NCBI RefSeq assembly: GCF_023715465.1
Contig: NZ_JAMBOE010000007.1
Location: forward strand, 1-64,000
Length of the DNA: 64,000 nucleotides
Direction: 5' to 3'
Source of the DNA: Paenibacillus macerans
Lineage (GTDB): Bacteria; Bacillota; Bacilli; Paenibacillales; Paenibacillaceae
Within the stretch, counting starts at the first letter, position 1; every line of letters begins with the position of its first letter. Under the pieces are notes generated by a model. It did no database searches. It had not been told where the DNA came from and was given only the letters and a program-made list of their open reading frames with translations. Both the position numbers and the translations under genes were made by a program. Shown in pieces: positions 1 to 8,038 of this stretch.

Positions 1-210
1 GAGGTGTTCCATCCAAGTTGAAACTTTATTCGAAAGAGCGATTAGCTCAATCAGTTACTGACGAGAAAGGATCGAATTTCAATGCCGGCGTAAACCGGAT
101 TGGAATTCATCCATTTTAATTCTCATTATAATACTCACTCGTTGTTCAGTTTTCAAAGATCAACTTCGTTTGTTTCGTTACCGCCTCGAAACGTCGTTCG
201 CAGCAGCAAC
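1..210 (-). other. rRNA operon leader (5' part; 16S gene expected left of window)
   Basis: Read on the minus strand, this stretch starts just downstream of a strong promoter and contains, at about 141-163, the conserved segment TTTGAAAACTGAACAACGAG. That segment is typical of the leader and spacer regions (boxA/antitermination area) of Bacillus and Paenibacillus rRNA operons. No mature rRNA sequence is inside the window, so the 16S gene would begin to the left of base 1. The assignment rests on the leader motif and the tandem promoters and has not been checked by alignment. Confidence 0.7.
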
Positions 211-216
211 TCTTAT

Positions 217-245
217 AATATATCATGTTTAATTCATCATTGCAA
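217..245 (-). promoter_or_regulatory. rRNA operon promoter P2
   Basis: On the minus strand a -35 TTGCAA (240-245) and a -10 TATATT (217-222) are separated by exactly 17 bp, followed by an A/T-rich start region leading into the rRNA-type leader. Confidence 0.7.
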
Positions 246-323
246 GAGTTTTTTTGAAATCAGATATTTCCAACTTTTATTACAGCTTCCTGTTAGGAAA
301 CCTCTCTTGCAGCGACGTTTATT

Positions 324-352
324 AATATACCGCATCCGTCAGTTTAAAACAA
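324..352 (-). promoter_or_regulatory. rRNA operon promoter P1
   Basis: On the minus strand a -35 TTGTTT (347-352) and a -10 TATATT (324-329) are separated by 17 bp. It lies 107 bp upstream of the similar promoter at 217-245. The tandem arrangement is typical of Bacillus rrn operons. The rest of 1-432 holds no convincing gene. Confidence 0.6.
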
Positions 353-432
353 CCGGGAATTCACTCCTGAAAATCCGAAACCCGCCGATTTTACCATAGT
401 GAACCTGTATAGTATAATGTTCGCGGCTTCAA

Positions 433-1509
433 TTAATGGATATCAGCCAAAATCTCTAAGGTCCGTTGACTCAATCCCCCCAGTCTCCAAATGGCGATAC
501 GGGAACATCCGGCCTCACGGGCCGCCTCAATCCATCCGCGCAACGTTACGCCGTCAGCATACCAAACAATCGTCTCACCGCCGTCAGCGTCCGTATATTG
601 AAAATGAAGGCTCCCGCTGGCTATGTCGCGTTCCACTCCTTCTTTACTCAACGCGGCGAGCTCGTTGGCCTCCTTTTCGGTGACCGCCGTAACCTTCCCG
701 TTTTCGTTCCAGGCAAATCCCCCCGAGGCTATGGCCAGCCGTTTGTTCCCCGGGATCGACTTCATTTTGCCGACAAGCTCGTTAATGAATTTTTTGTCCG
801 CTTTAGGCCCAGGCCCGCTGTGGGAACCGTACAGATTATAAGCCATCACCACGTATTCGGGGCCCTGCGGCAGCTTCAGCTTTTTCAGCGGCGCACTTGG
901 CTCCAGTACGATCCGCAATTTCCGGCCGTCCCGCCGCAGCTCCTGATACAATTCATTGTAAAAAGCGACCACACCGCTCCAATCGCCGTCCTTGATTTTC
1001 TCATAGTCCATTTCCACGCCAGCGAGATCAAGCTGATCGGCCGCGTTCGCAATCTCCCGGATATGCTCCTGACGAACCGCCTTATTTTGTGTTAAATGGC
1101 GCACCAGCTCAGGGTCTTTTTGCACAACCGAACCGTCACCGTTCATCCGGTCATTGACAATCGTAATAAAAGTCCCGCCGTCGACTTGACGAAGTGAGGC
1201 ATCACTCGCAAGACTCTCCCGAAACGAATCTTTGAAATAGAGATGTCCCGCCGCATCAAAATAAGCCGCAAACATCTGCAGTTCGGACAGGCGGGAACCA
1301 ACCGCCCCATAGTCTTCCTCCCCGGGTTCCTGCTGCCAATCCACGATCCAAGCCGATAAATCGGTAGACTCGCCTACCGGTTGCAAAGCGGCGTTTGGTT
1401 GGCCTTCCGCCCTGTTAATATAGTAGTAAGTGCCGCCGCATAAAATCACGATGGTCGCTATGACCCCAATTAAAAGAAAGGATTTGGGAAAAACGCGTAT
1501 TTTAAACAA
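433..1509 (-). CDS. membrane-anchored GH18-like glycoside hydrolase
   Basis: The protein has about 358 residues with one N-terminal membrane segment (about residues 9-31) and an extracellular domain of the glycoside hydrolase 18 fold (the YaaH/chitinase-like group). The catalytic-type motif AGVEMDYEK is present and its Glu (about residue 170) fits the proton donor of DxxDxDxE. Further GH18-like stretches are VVMAYNLYG and IAIWRLGG. I place the start at a TTG preceded at good distance by AAAAGGAG. An upstream in-frame ATG at 1542 has no ribosome binding site. It lies about 60 bp after the histidine kinase stop, so it is probably the last gene of that operon. The substrate (peptidoglycan, chitin or a surface glycan) cannot be told from sequence. 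Confidence 0.7.
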   Translation of the reverse strand: MFKIRVFPKSFLLIGVIATIVILCGGTYYYINRAEGQPNAALQPVGESTDLSAWIVDWQQEPGEEDYGAVGSRLSELQMFAAYFDAAGHLYFKDSFRESLASDASLRQVDGGTFITIVNDRMNGDGSVVQKDPELVRHLTQNKAVRQEHIREIANAADQLDLAGVEMDYEKIKDGDWSGVVAFYNELYQELRRDGRKLRIVLEPSAPLKKLKLPQGPEYVVMAYNLYGSHSGPGPKADKKFINELVGKMKSIPGNKRLAIASGGFAWNENGKVTAVTEKEANELAALSKEGVERDIASGSLHFQYTDADGGETIVWYADGVTLRGWIEAAREAGCSRIAIWRLGGLSQRTLEILADIH

Positions 1510-1571
1510 GGACGTTAGCTCCTTTTCACAAATTAAATCCATGATTCAAAAAAGCGGTTAGCAAGTACAGT

Positions 1572-2963
1572 TTAGGTCCCTGGCACGAAGGACGGAAGCT
1601 CCAGCGTTGCCTGGAACCCTTCATTTATGCCGCTCTCAAGCAGCAGCCTGCCGCCATGTGCCGCCGCAATCCTGGCAACCATCGGCAAGCCCAGCCCATG
1701 GCCATGCTTCCTTGTACGTTTGCGGCTTGACGAATACGGCAGCTTGAGCAAGTCCGGCAGTTCGGAACGTTCCGCTCCTTGGCCGTTATCCGATACGATC
1801 AAGCGGTATACGGACCGTTCCCGATCCCATTCCGTCCGTATGATGATCCGGCAGCCTTGCGGATTATGGGTGATACTATTTTGTACTAAATTCGATGCGG
1901 CGCGCAACAGCAACTTTTCATCCGCCCGCACCTTTATTTTCTCGTCATTTAGTTCCAGTTCAATGGTATACCTGTTCGTATCCACCCCCTGATTGAGAAA
2001 ATCGGAAGCCACCTGTCTGACGATCGCGGACGCTCGTACCTCTTTAATGCTTAAAGGTTGCATTTCATATTCCAGCATGGAGACCAGGTTCAAGTCATGG
2101 ATCAGGGAACGCAGCTTCTCGCCTTGCCGGCGAATGATTCCCGCTTGCTGCTGCTGATCCAAAGGCAAGGCCGAGTGGTCTTCCAAGTCGCTGGCATAAC
2201 CCAAAATCATCGACAACGGCGTACGGACATCGTGCGAAATACCGGCGATCCAATTGGAACGTGCCTCATCCCTCGCTTTAAGAGCTCTGTTCTGTTCCTG
2301 CAGCATCCTGGAAGCGGCATTGATGCTGTCCGCCAAATCGCGGAAAATACTTTTGGCTTTGACCTGGACCGGCTCTTGCTTCGTCAGTCCGTGGATTCCG
2401 CTGACCAGCGGTTTTATGCTTCGCATGCACCATGCGCCCAAGCAGACCGACAACACGATAAACAAGACCAGATTACAAACCAGCAAAAGCACGATTCGGA
2501 CCGGCAAAGATTGAATCCAATCCTTGAAATAGCTGACTTGGTACTTCGCATAGGTATGTTGAGGATACCCCAATACAAGCAGCCCCGTATCTTTCTCCCA
2601 TATGAATACCGGGTAATCCAGCAGATAATTGCGCGAGAACTTGGCTACATCCACTAAGCTGTACGTACGCGGAAGCTGTTTAGGCAACTTATATTCCCAA
2701 GCAATTTTGCCTTTTGAATCAAGCAGCATAGCCCAAGCTTCATGTTCATCCAACAGCTTCTCCGCCGGGCCGGCCAGCCGAAAACCATCGGAGTGAACTA
2801 CCAGTTGTTCCGCTACTTCCCTAACCACCGACTCCGGGTTCCGCTGTTTATTTTCACTAAATACTATCGTGCCTAACAGCACCAGATTAAAGGCCATGAG
2901 CAAGAGGGAAAGCAGCATGGTTGCGCCGATAAACCGCCTAAGCATTGTCATGACTCCTTGCAT
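1572..2963 (-). CDS. sensor histidine kinase, partner of the 2963-3676 regulator
   Basis: This is a 463-residue membrane sensor kinase. Transmembrane segments lie at about 8-35 and 154-180 and flank an extracytoplasmic domain of about 115 residues. The HisKA box ISHDVRTPL has the phosphoacceptor His at 244. ATPase motifs follow: N box NLVQNSITHN, then DNGQGA and HGHGLGLPM. The start codon overlaps the regulator stop (TAATG), and AAGGAGG stands 7 bp upstream. It is transcribed away from a lantibiotic-immunity-like ABC transporter, so it plausibly senses a peptide antibiotic or envelope stress. That role is inferred from context only. Confidence 0.88.
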   Translation of the reverse strand: MQGVMTMLRRFIGATMLLSLLLMAFNLVLLGTIVFSENKQRNPESVVREVAEQLVVHSDGFRLAGPAEKLLDEHEAWAMLLDSKGKIAWEYKLPKQLPRTYSLVDVAKFSRNYLLDYPVFIWEKDTGLLVLGYPQHTYAKYQVSYFKDWIQSLPVRIVLLLVCNLVLFIVLSVCLGAWCMRSIKPLVSGIHGLTKQEPVQVKAKSIFRDLADSINAASRMLQEQNRALKARDEARSNWIAGISHDVRTPLSMILGYASDLEDHSALPLDQQQQAGIIRRQGEKLRSLIHDLNLVSMLEYEMQPLSIKEVRASAIVRQVASDFLNQGVDTNRYTIELELNDEKIKVRADEKLLLRAASNLVQNSITHNPQGCRIIIRTEWDRERSVYRLIVSDNGQGAERSELPDLLKLPYSSSRKRTRKHGHGLGLPMVARIAAAHGGRLLLESGINEGFQATLELPSFVPGT

Positions 2964-3676
2964 TACGGCGCCTCCTTCAGCTGAAGCTTATAACCCAACC
3001 CTCTAACCGTGAGCAAATGCCGCGGACGCGACGGATCGGCTTCAATTTTTTCCCGGATGCGGCGAATGTGCACCATCAGCGTGTTTTCGTAACTAAAACT
3101 GTCATCTCCCCATACCGCCTGGCATATGGCATCCGACGTGACGATCCGGCCTTCGTGCTCGTAAAGCTTTAATAGAAGCGTACGCTCCTTGGCCGTTAAC
3201 ATCAGTTCCTCTTGATTGCGCCTTACAGTAGCACTTTCCAGATCGATCTCAATGTCCCCCAGACAAAACGCGGGCAAACATTCCGGCGCAGCGGAAGCAA
3301 ATGTCCGTTTCAAAATGGCCTGCAAACGCAAAATCAACTCGCGCGGCAAAAACGGTTTAACCAAATAATCGTCCGCTCCGAGTCCGAGCCCCAGCAGACG
3401 ATCCTCATCTTCTCCCCGGGCGGACAACATCAATACGGGCATCTCGGAAAACGTACGGATCGCACTTAACAGACCAAAGCCGTCCCCATCCGGGAGCATC
3501 ACATCCAGGATAGCGATATCCGGCTTGTCCGTCCGGCATATGGACAACGCCGAAGCGCAGTTTTCCGTCAGGTATATGCGAAAATAACCTTCCTTGCGCA
3601 AAAAACGTTCGATCATCACGCGTATTTCCGGCTCATCGTCCACAATAAGTATTTTTTTGTCTTTCAAATTATCCAT
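2963..3676 (-). CDS. OmpR-family response regulator
   Basis: The 237-residue protein has an N-terminal receiver domain with acidic pocket VDDEPE, phospho-acceptor Asp58 in AILDVMLPDGDG and Lys in LVKPF. The C-terminal winged helix is of OmpR/PhoB type (AKERTLLLKLYEHEGRIV, ending VRGLGYKL). It overlaps the kinase gene by one base. The divergent intergenic region holds four 11-bp direct-repeat units upstream of the transporter promoter, the layout OmpR-type dimers bind, so the transporter operon is its likely target. Confidence 0.92.
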   Translation of the reverse strand: MDNLKDKKILIVDDEPEIRVMIERFLRKEGYFRIYLTENCASALSICRTDKPDIAILDVMLPDGDGFGLLSAIRTFSEMPVLMLSARGEDEDRLLGLGLGADDYLVKPFLPRELILRLQAILKRTFASAAPECLPAFCLGDIEIDLESATVRRNQEELMLTAKERTLLLKLYEHEGRIVTSDAICQAVWGDDSFSYENTLMVHIRRIREKIEADPSRPRHLLTVRGLGYKLQLKEAP

Positions 3677-3740
3677 GTACCCTCACCCAGTTCTCATTAT
3701 ACATGGAAGGCGGAGCTTCGCCCCCCGGTATGCCGCGAAT

Positions 3741-3791
3741 TAAGGTTGTCGTAAGGTTGCCGTAAGCTCATCGAAAGGTTCGGACTATAAA
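3741..3791 (+). promoter_or_regulatory. 11-bp direct repeats upstream of the ABC transporter promoter
   Basis: Units TAAGGTTGTCG (3741-3751), TAAGGTTGCCG (3752-3762), TAAGCTCATCG (3763-3773) and AAAGGTTCGGA (3774-3784) follow each other with exact 11-bp phasing and run into a -10-like TATAAA (3786-3791). No good -35 hexamer is visible, which fits an activator-dependent promoter. Binding by the adjacent OmpR-type regulator is inferred. Confidence 0.6.
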
Positions 3792-3828
3792 GTGAAAAGA
3801 AAACAACAAAAAACGGAGTTGAACAAAC

Positions 3829-4746
3829 ATGAATTCCCGGGCGCTTATCGCAACGCATAACTTATCCAAAATGTACAATGGGGTCTATCGGGTAAACAAA
3901 GTTAATCTTGCCGTTCCGGAAGGGGAAATTTTCGGTTTCCTCGGGCCAAACGGTGCGGGAAAATCGACCTCTCTCAAAATGCTGCTTGGCCTTATCAAGC
4001 CTACGGAAGGCGAGGTGACCGTTTTCGGCCGCGAACTTGCCAAAGACCGCAGGTCCATCCTTAAGCAGATCGGCTCTTTAATTGAATCGCCGTCTTATTA
4101 CGGTCATTTGACGGGCTGGGAGAACCTGAAAATCATGCAGCGTCTGCACGATGCGCCGTCCAAAAATTTATATGAGGTGTTGCGCATCGTCCGTCTGGAA
4201 AAACAAAAGGACAAGCGGGTCGACCATTACTCGCTCGGCATGAAGCAGCGGCTGGGAATCGCCATGGCGCTGCTTGCCTTTCCCAAGCTGCTCATCCTCG
4301 ACGAGCCTACCAATGGGCTCGATCCGGCAGGAATTTTGGAAATCAGGGAACTGATCAAATCGCTGCCCGCGCGTTATGGAATGACCGTAATGTTGTCCAG
4401 CCACCTGCTTTCGGAAATCGAGCAAATCGCCAGCTCGGTGGGAATTATCAGCAACGGCCACCTGCTGTTCCAAGGAACCATGGGGCAGCTCAACGCCAAA
4501 ACGAAAATCTCCATCTCCTTAAAAACTTCCGACAACCAAGCAGCGGAACGCCTGCTCTTAAAACACGGGTTTCAAGCATCTTCCAGCGGTCCGCGCCTGC
4601 TGTTCGACCATCTTGACGATACTTTAACCGCGCAGGTCAACCGCTTGTTGGTCGATTGCGGACTCGACGTGATCCGAATCGAGGAGCGAAAAAAAAGCCT
4701 GGAAGATATTTTTCTGGAGCTGACGGGAAAGGAGCGCAGCCTGTAA
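3829..4746 (+). CDS. ABC transporter ATPase, lantibiotic-protection type
   Basis: The 305-residue cytoplasmic ATPase has Walker A GPNGAGKST, signature YSLGMKQRLGIA and Walker B LLILDEPTNGLDP. It is followed by a C-terminal extension of about 90 residues, as in the LanF/BcrA-type drug and lantibiotic exporters. The start has GGAG about 10 bp upstream. The stop overlaps the next start (TAATG), so it forms an operon with two ABC-2 permeases. No lantibiotic biosynthesis gene is nearby, so it is better read as a stand-alone resistance or stress module than as self-immunity. Confidence 0.85.
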   Translation: MNSRALIATHNLSKMYNGVYRVNKVNLAVPEGEIFGFLGPNGAGKSTSLKMLLGLIKPTEGEVTVFGRELAKDRRSILKQIGSLIESPSYYGHLTGWENLKIMQRLHDAPSKNLYEVLRIVRLEKQKDKRVDHYSLGMKQRLGIAMALLAFPKLLILDEPTNGLDPAGILEIRELIKSLPARYGMTVMLSSHLLSEIEQIASSVGIISNGHLLFQGTMGQLNAKTKISISLKTSDNQAAERLLLKHGFQASSSGPRLLFDHLDDTLTAQVNRLLVDCGLDVIRIEERKKSLEDIFLELTGKERSL

Positions 4747-5501
4747 TGAAAGAACTGACTTTAGAGTTTTTTAAACTGCGCCGCAAAAAAATCGGGTGGA
4801 TGATTGCGATTTTTTTGGCGGCCGAAGTTCTTTGGATATTCATGGTCACCAGCATTACGCTCGCCCGCCATCCCGAAAACGCCGGATGGGAGTACGTCTT
4901 ATTGATGCTTTCCACGTTAAACGGGCTTTTTCTTCCCATCATTTCGGCCGTGGTCGTTTCCCGCCTCTGTGATATGGAGCATAAGGGAACGACGTGGAAG
5001 ATGCTGATGGCAACCAACGTTAGCCGCAACCGCATCTACTTGGCCAAGTGGATTTGCGCCAATGCGCTGCTGCTCTGCGGAGCCGTCTTCCAGTTATGCG
5101 CCTTATCGGCTTTCGGGGTACTTAAAAATTTCCCGGATCCGCTGCCGCTCGTGCTGTTGGTCCGCCTTCTGGCTGGCACGCTCCTGACGAACCTTGCCGT
5201 CACCGCGCTGCAGCAATGGATTTCCCTCACGTTCAAAAACCAGACCTTTGCGCTTACGCTCGGCATGGCCGGCGGCTTTTTAGGCGTTACAGCCAGCTTT
5301 TTTCCCGCGTCCATTCGCAAGTTTATCGTCTGGTCCTATTATACGGAGATGTCTCCCATCGGGATGTCTTTTAATACCTTAGCGGAAACCAGCCACTATT
5401 TCGTGTTGCCCGCGCAAACCGGAAACGGGGTGGCCGCTCTGCTGATGATTGCGATATTCTATACGGCCGGATGCCTTCACGTATCCCGTCAAGAAATATA
5501 A
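4746..5501 (+). CDS. ABC-2 type permease (LanE/LanG-like), first subunit
   Basis: The 251-residue protein has about six hydrophobic segments. It begins MKELTLEFFKLRRKK, the basic, EFFKLRR-type N-terminus typical of the lantibiotic immunity permeases and BcrB-like ABC-2 subunits. The chosen ATG overlaps the ATPase stop by one base. A longer frame reading into the ATPase gene is rejected because coupling at TAATG is standard. It probably forms a heterodimer with the following permease. Confidence 0.8.
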   Translation: MKELTLEFFKLRRKKIGWMIAIFLAAEVLWIFMVTSITLARHPENAGWEYVLLMLSTLNGLFLPIISAVVVSRLCDMEHKGTTWKMLMATNVSRNRIYLAKWICANALLLCGAVFQLCALSAFGVLKNFPDPLPLVLLVRLLAGTLLTNLAVTALQQWISLTFKNQTFALTLGMAGGFLGVTASFFPASIRKFIVWSYYTEMSPIGMSFNTLAETSHYFVLPAQTGNGVAALLMIAIFYTAGCLHVSRQEI

Positions 5502-5512
5502 GGAGGTTTCCC

Positions 5513-6247
5513 ATGATCCGAAGCATTGCCGCCGAATGGCTCAAACTGCGCCGTGGGCGCATCTGGATAACGATGACCGTACTGCCTGCGCTCAGTTTGT
5601 TCATCGGCTGTTTCAACTATTATTCCAATCAAGCAGTTTTGAACAATGCATGGTATAGCTTGTGGACTCAAGTCAGCCTGTTTTACGGCGAATTTTTCTT
5701 TCCTATCCTCATTGCCATTTGCTGCGCGTATGTGTGCAGGCTGGAGCATGCCAACCGGAATTGGAACCTGGTGCATACCGCCCCCGTCTCCGCCGCCAGC
5801 ATTTATTTCGGCAAACTGACAGTGATTGCGGCTTTGATTTTAGGCGTTCAAGCTTTATTTATTGCCTTATACTTACTCTTCGGGCTTCTCCTTTCGCTGC
5901 CTCCTGCGGATATTCCCGTGGAACTGGCCGGATGGGCTTTGCGCGGCTGGATCGCCGCGATTTCGATCGCGTCCATGCAGCTTTTGCTCTCCTTCAGGAT
6001 ACGCAGCTTCGCCACTCCCGTCGGCATCAGCATATGCTGCTCCATGCTTGGTCTCGGTCTGTACATCCTAAACATGAGGTTCCTCTTCCCGTTTAGCTTA
6101 TTGACAACCGGCATGGGCGTATTAGAGCAAAGCTCGCTTACGGGTGGGGAAAATGGTCTGTTTATCTTTATTAACGCCGTATATATTTCCGTGTTCTCGG
6201 CTTTGGCAATACACCGGCTGCGGACAGCGGATGTCGTCACCACCTAG
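5513..6247 (+). CDS. ABC-2 type permease (LanE/LanG-like), second subunit
   Basis: The 244-residue membrane protein starts MIRSIAAEWLKLRRGR, the same EWLKLRR-type amphipathic N-terminus as its neighbour, and has about six transmembrane segments. The ATG is preceded by AGGAGG at good distance, 11 bp after the first permease. Together with 3829-5501 it completes an F-E-G style exporter. The gene ends before a bidirectional hairpin that separates it from the convergent exopolysaccharide operon. Confidence 0.8.
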   Translation: MIRSIAAEWLKLRRGRIWITMTVLPALSLFIGCFNYYSNQAVLNNAWYSLWTQVSLFYGEFFFPILIAICCAYVCRLEHANRNWNLVHTAPVSAASIYFGKLTVIAALILGVQALFIALYLLFGLLLSLPPADIPVELAGWALRGWIAAISIASMQLLLSFRIRSFATPVGISICCSMLGLGLYILNMRFLFPFSLLTTGMGVLEQSSLTGGENGLFIFINAVYISVFSALAIHRLRTADVVTT

Positions 6248-6252
6248 AAAGG

Positions 6253-6281
6253 GGGCCTTCCGATTCGGGAAGGCCCTGTTG
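6253..6281. terminator. bidirectional terminator between convergent operons
   Basis: The stem GGGCCTTCC / GGAAGGCCC (about 6253-6275) lies between the permease stop at 6247 and the convergent stop at 6291. It is followed on the plus strand by a TGTTGTTT tract and on the minus strand by CCCTTTC. Confidence 0.65.
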
Positions 6282-6290
6282 TTTCCCCGG

Positions 6291-7985
6291 TCAAAAGGTG
6301 TCAATCGCCCAGTTGACCAGCGCGTCAAACGTCCACTTAACGGCGTTAACCGCCTTTTGCAGCGGGGTGTATCCGTTGGAGAACAGCACTTTGCCCGCAG
6401 GTTCCCCACCGGCGTTTTGCCCGGCCTCGGCGACGATCACATCGTCAAACACGCCGTCATACACCGGATCTTTACTATGCTTCTCGCTGGCCGCGGCTTC
6501 CAAAGCCAAGCCGCCCGCGGCAAGCGTAGACGCGATTGGGATTTCCGGCGCGACAGCCTCCCCGCTGACCTGCAGGGTCAACCCGCTGCCGGCAACCGTC
6601 ACGTCAAGCTTGCGCCCAATCGCCATCTGCTCCGATACGCCTTTTAAACTGCCGAGATTTCGGGAGATCAAGGTCTTTTCCTCCGTTTGGCCGGGCTCCT
6701 TTTGCACAACGCGAAGCAGGTTGTCTTCCACGATCAGCTTCGCGTAAGCATCGGCCTGGCAGTCGTACCGTAAATAAACCGCTTGCGAGCCGATGATGTT
6801 CCCGGTGATCTGCAGTGACACCTTCACATTTTGATAGCCGTTGCTCCCTTTAAGATAAAGCAGGCCTTTGCCGTTTTCCGGAGAGGTCAGGATGATGCGG
6901 TTACCCCTGAATTCAGCGGCCCCGCCAAGCAATTGCCAATGATCGGCCCGTTTCTTGTCGCCTTCGTAAAAATCGTAGGATTCCCCGGTGTCCCCGGCGA
7001 TTCTCATCAATAAATGGTTGCGGTACCAGCCGGGAGACGGCTGCAGCCGCGTCAAATCGTACAAATCGCCGCCGCTGTCATTAAAGGCTTGCCCTTCGCG
7101 GTTAAAGTGCATTTTAAACAGCCGTTCGATATTACCGGAATTCACGTTTTCCACCAAAGGATTCATTCCGTTATACAGCGAATTGGCGTGCATGATCATG
7201 TAAACGTTCGGAACGAACCCCAGCTTATCCCGATAAATCTGCTCCATAAGCCGGTAGTCTTGGTTGATGCGCGCCTCCATTTCCCGGCGGTTTTCCAAAG
7301 GCACCTTATCGGCGTCGCGGATGAAGTCCATCAAATAGTGTGTATAATATTGCGCCTCGTCTTTATCCTTAAACTGCTGCTCGGTTTGCGTCCCGGCATA
7401 CCGCCCGTCCTTGTCAAAAATATTGATATACGTCAAACGGTACCCGTTGCTGCCCAATTCCCAATAACCTCTACGCATTTGCTTAAGCAGTTCCGGCCCC
7501 GACAGAAATTTCGGATCCACGACGTCCAGCCGGTCGGCATAGGAAAGCATCGTTGCTTTATAATTGTACTTTTCCAGGAGGGGCTGGGCGAACAGAGCGG
7601 AATCGCTGCGCCCGTCTTCAAAGCTTAAATACACTGCCCTTGGCGGCAGCGGCTTGCCATGCTGGTAAAAATCAAGCATATCCTGCTGCGAAACCGTGAC
7701 ATACCCGTTTTGATGCAAAATTTGCAGCTGCTCATCCAGACGGCTTTTGGCGATCAGCCCGCGTGTCCCGTTTCGATCCACTCCGTAATAGGACAAGGCG
7801 ATAAATCCCCGCGTTTGCTGCCAGGCTGCTTTGTCCGGCTCCCGGTAACGGTGGATTCCCGCCACGGCGTGCACCAACAGCACCAGCGCCATAGCCAGCA
7901 CCACAATCTGAACGGCCGATTTGACCGCTTTTTTCCGTTCTTTGCGCCCGACATCAAGCGCCTTGCGCGGCTTGTTTTTTCCCAT
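6291..7985 (-). CDS. membrane-anchored NodB-like pseudo-deacetylase with lectin-like C-terminal domain
   Basis: This 564-residue protein is the last gene of the c-di-GMP riboswitch operon. It has a basic N-terminus, one membrane anchor (about residues 24-45) and an extracellular part. Residues of about 60-330 resemble the polysaccharide-deacetylase (NodB) fold, with YLSFEDGRSD where active enzymes have TFDDG. At the metal-binding HxxxH position it reads GSNGYRL, so the two histidines are absent. A C-terminal region of about 180 residues, rich in beta strands, looks like a concanavalin/LamG-type glycan-binding module. I infer a non-catalytic polymer-binding or secretion role. An unusual active deacetylase is not excluded. 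Confidence 0.7.
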   Translation of the reverse strand: MGKNKPRKALDVGRKERKKAVKSAVQIVVLAMALVLLVHAVAGIHRYREPDKAAWQQTRGFIALSYYGVDRNGTRGLIAKSRLDEQLQILHQNGYVTVSQQDMLDFYQHGKPLPPRAVYLSFEDGRSDSALFAQPLLEKYNYKATMLSYADRLDVVDPKFLSGPELLKQMRRGYWELGSNGYRLTYINIFDKDGRYAGTQTEQQFKDKDEAQYYTHYLMDFIRDADKVPLENRREMEARINQDYRLMEQIYRDKLGFVPNVYMIMHANSLYNGMNPLVENVNSGNIERLFKMHFNREGQAFNDSGGDLYDLTRLQPSPGWYRNHLLMRIAGDTGESYDFYEGDKKRADHWQLLGGAAEFRGNRIILTSPENGKGLLYLKGSNGYQNVKVSLQITGNIIGSQAVYLRYDCQADAYAKLIVEDNLLRVVQKEPGQTEEKTLISRNLGSLKGVSEQMAIGRKLDVTVAGSGLTLQVSGEAVAPEIPIASTLAAGGLALEAAASEKHSKDPVYDGVFDDVIVAEAGQNAGGEPAGKVLFSNGYTPLQKAVNAVKWTFDALVNWAIDTF

Positions 7986-8038
7986 AGTCAGTCAACCTCA
8001 CTGTATGAACCCTTGTCCTTTTGCGAATGATTAAAATT

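Noticed and set aside
100-399. Open frame in the rRNA promoter region
   Set aside because: It lies across two strong minus-strand promoters and an rRNA-type leader, and has no ribosome site.
3829-6247. Lantibiotic biosynthesis cluster
   Set aside because: Only the immunity-type transporter and regulators are present. No precursor peptide, LanB/C/M or protease gene was seen nearby.
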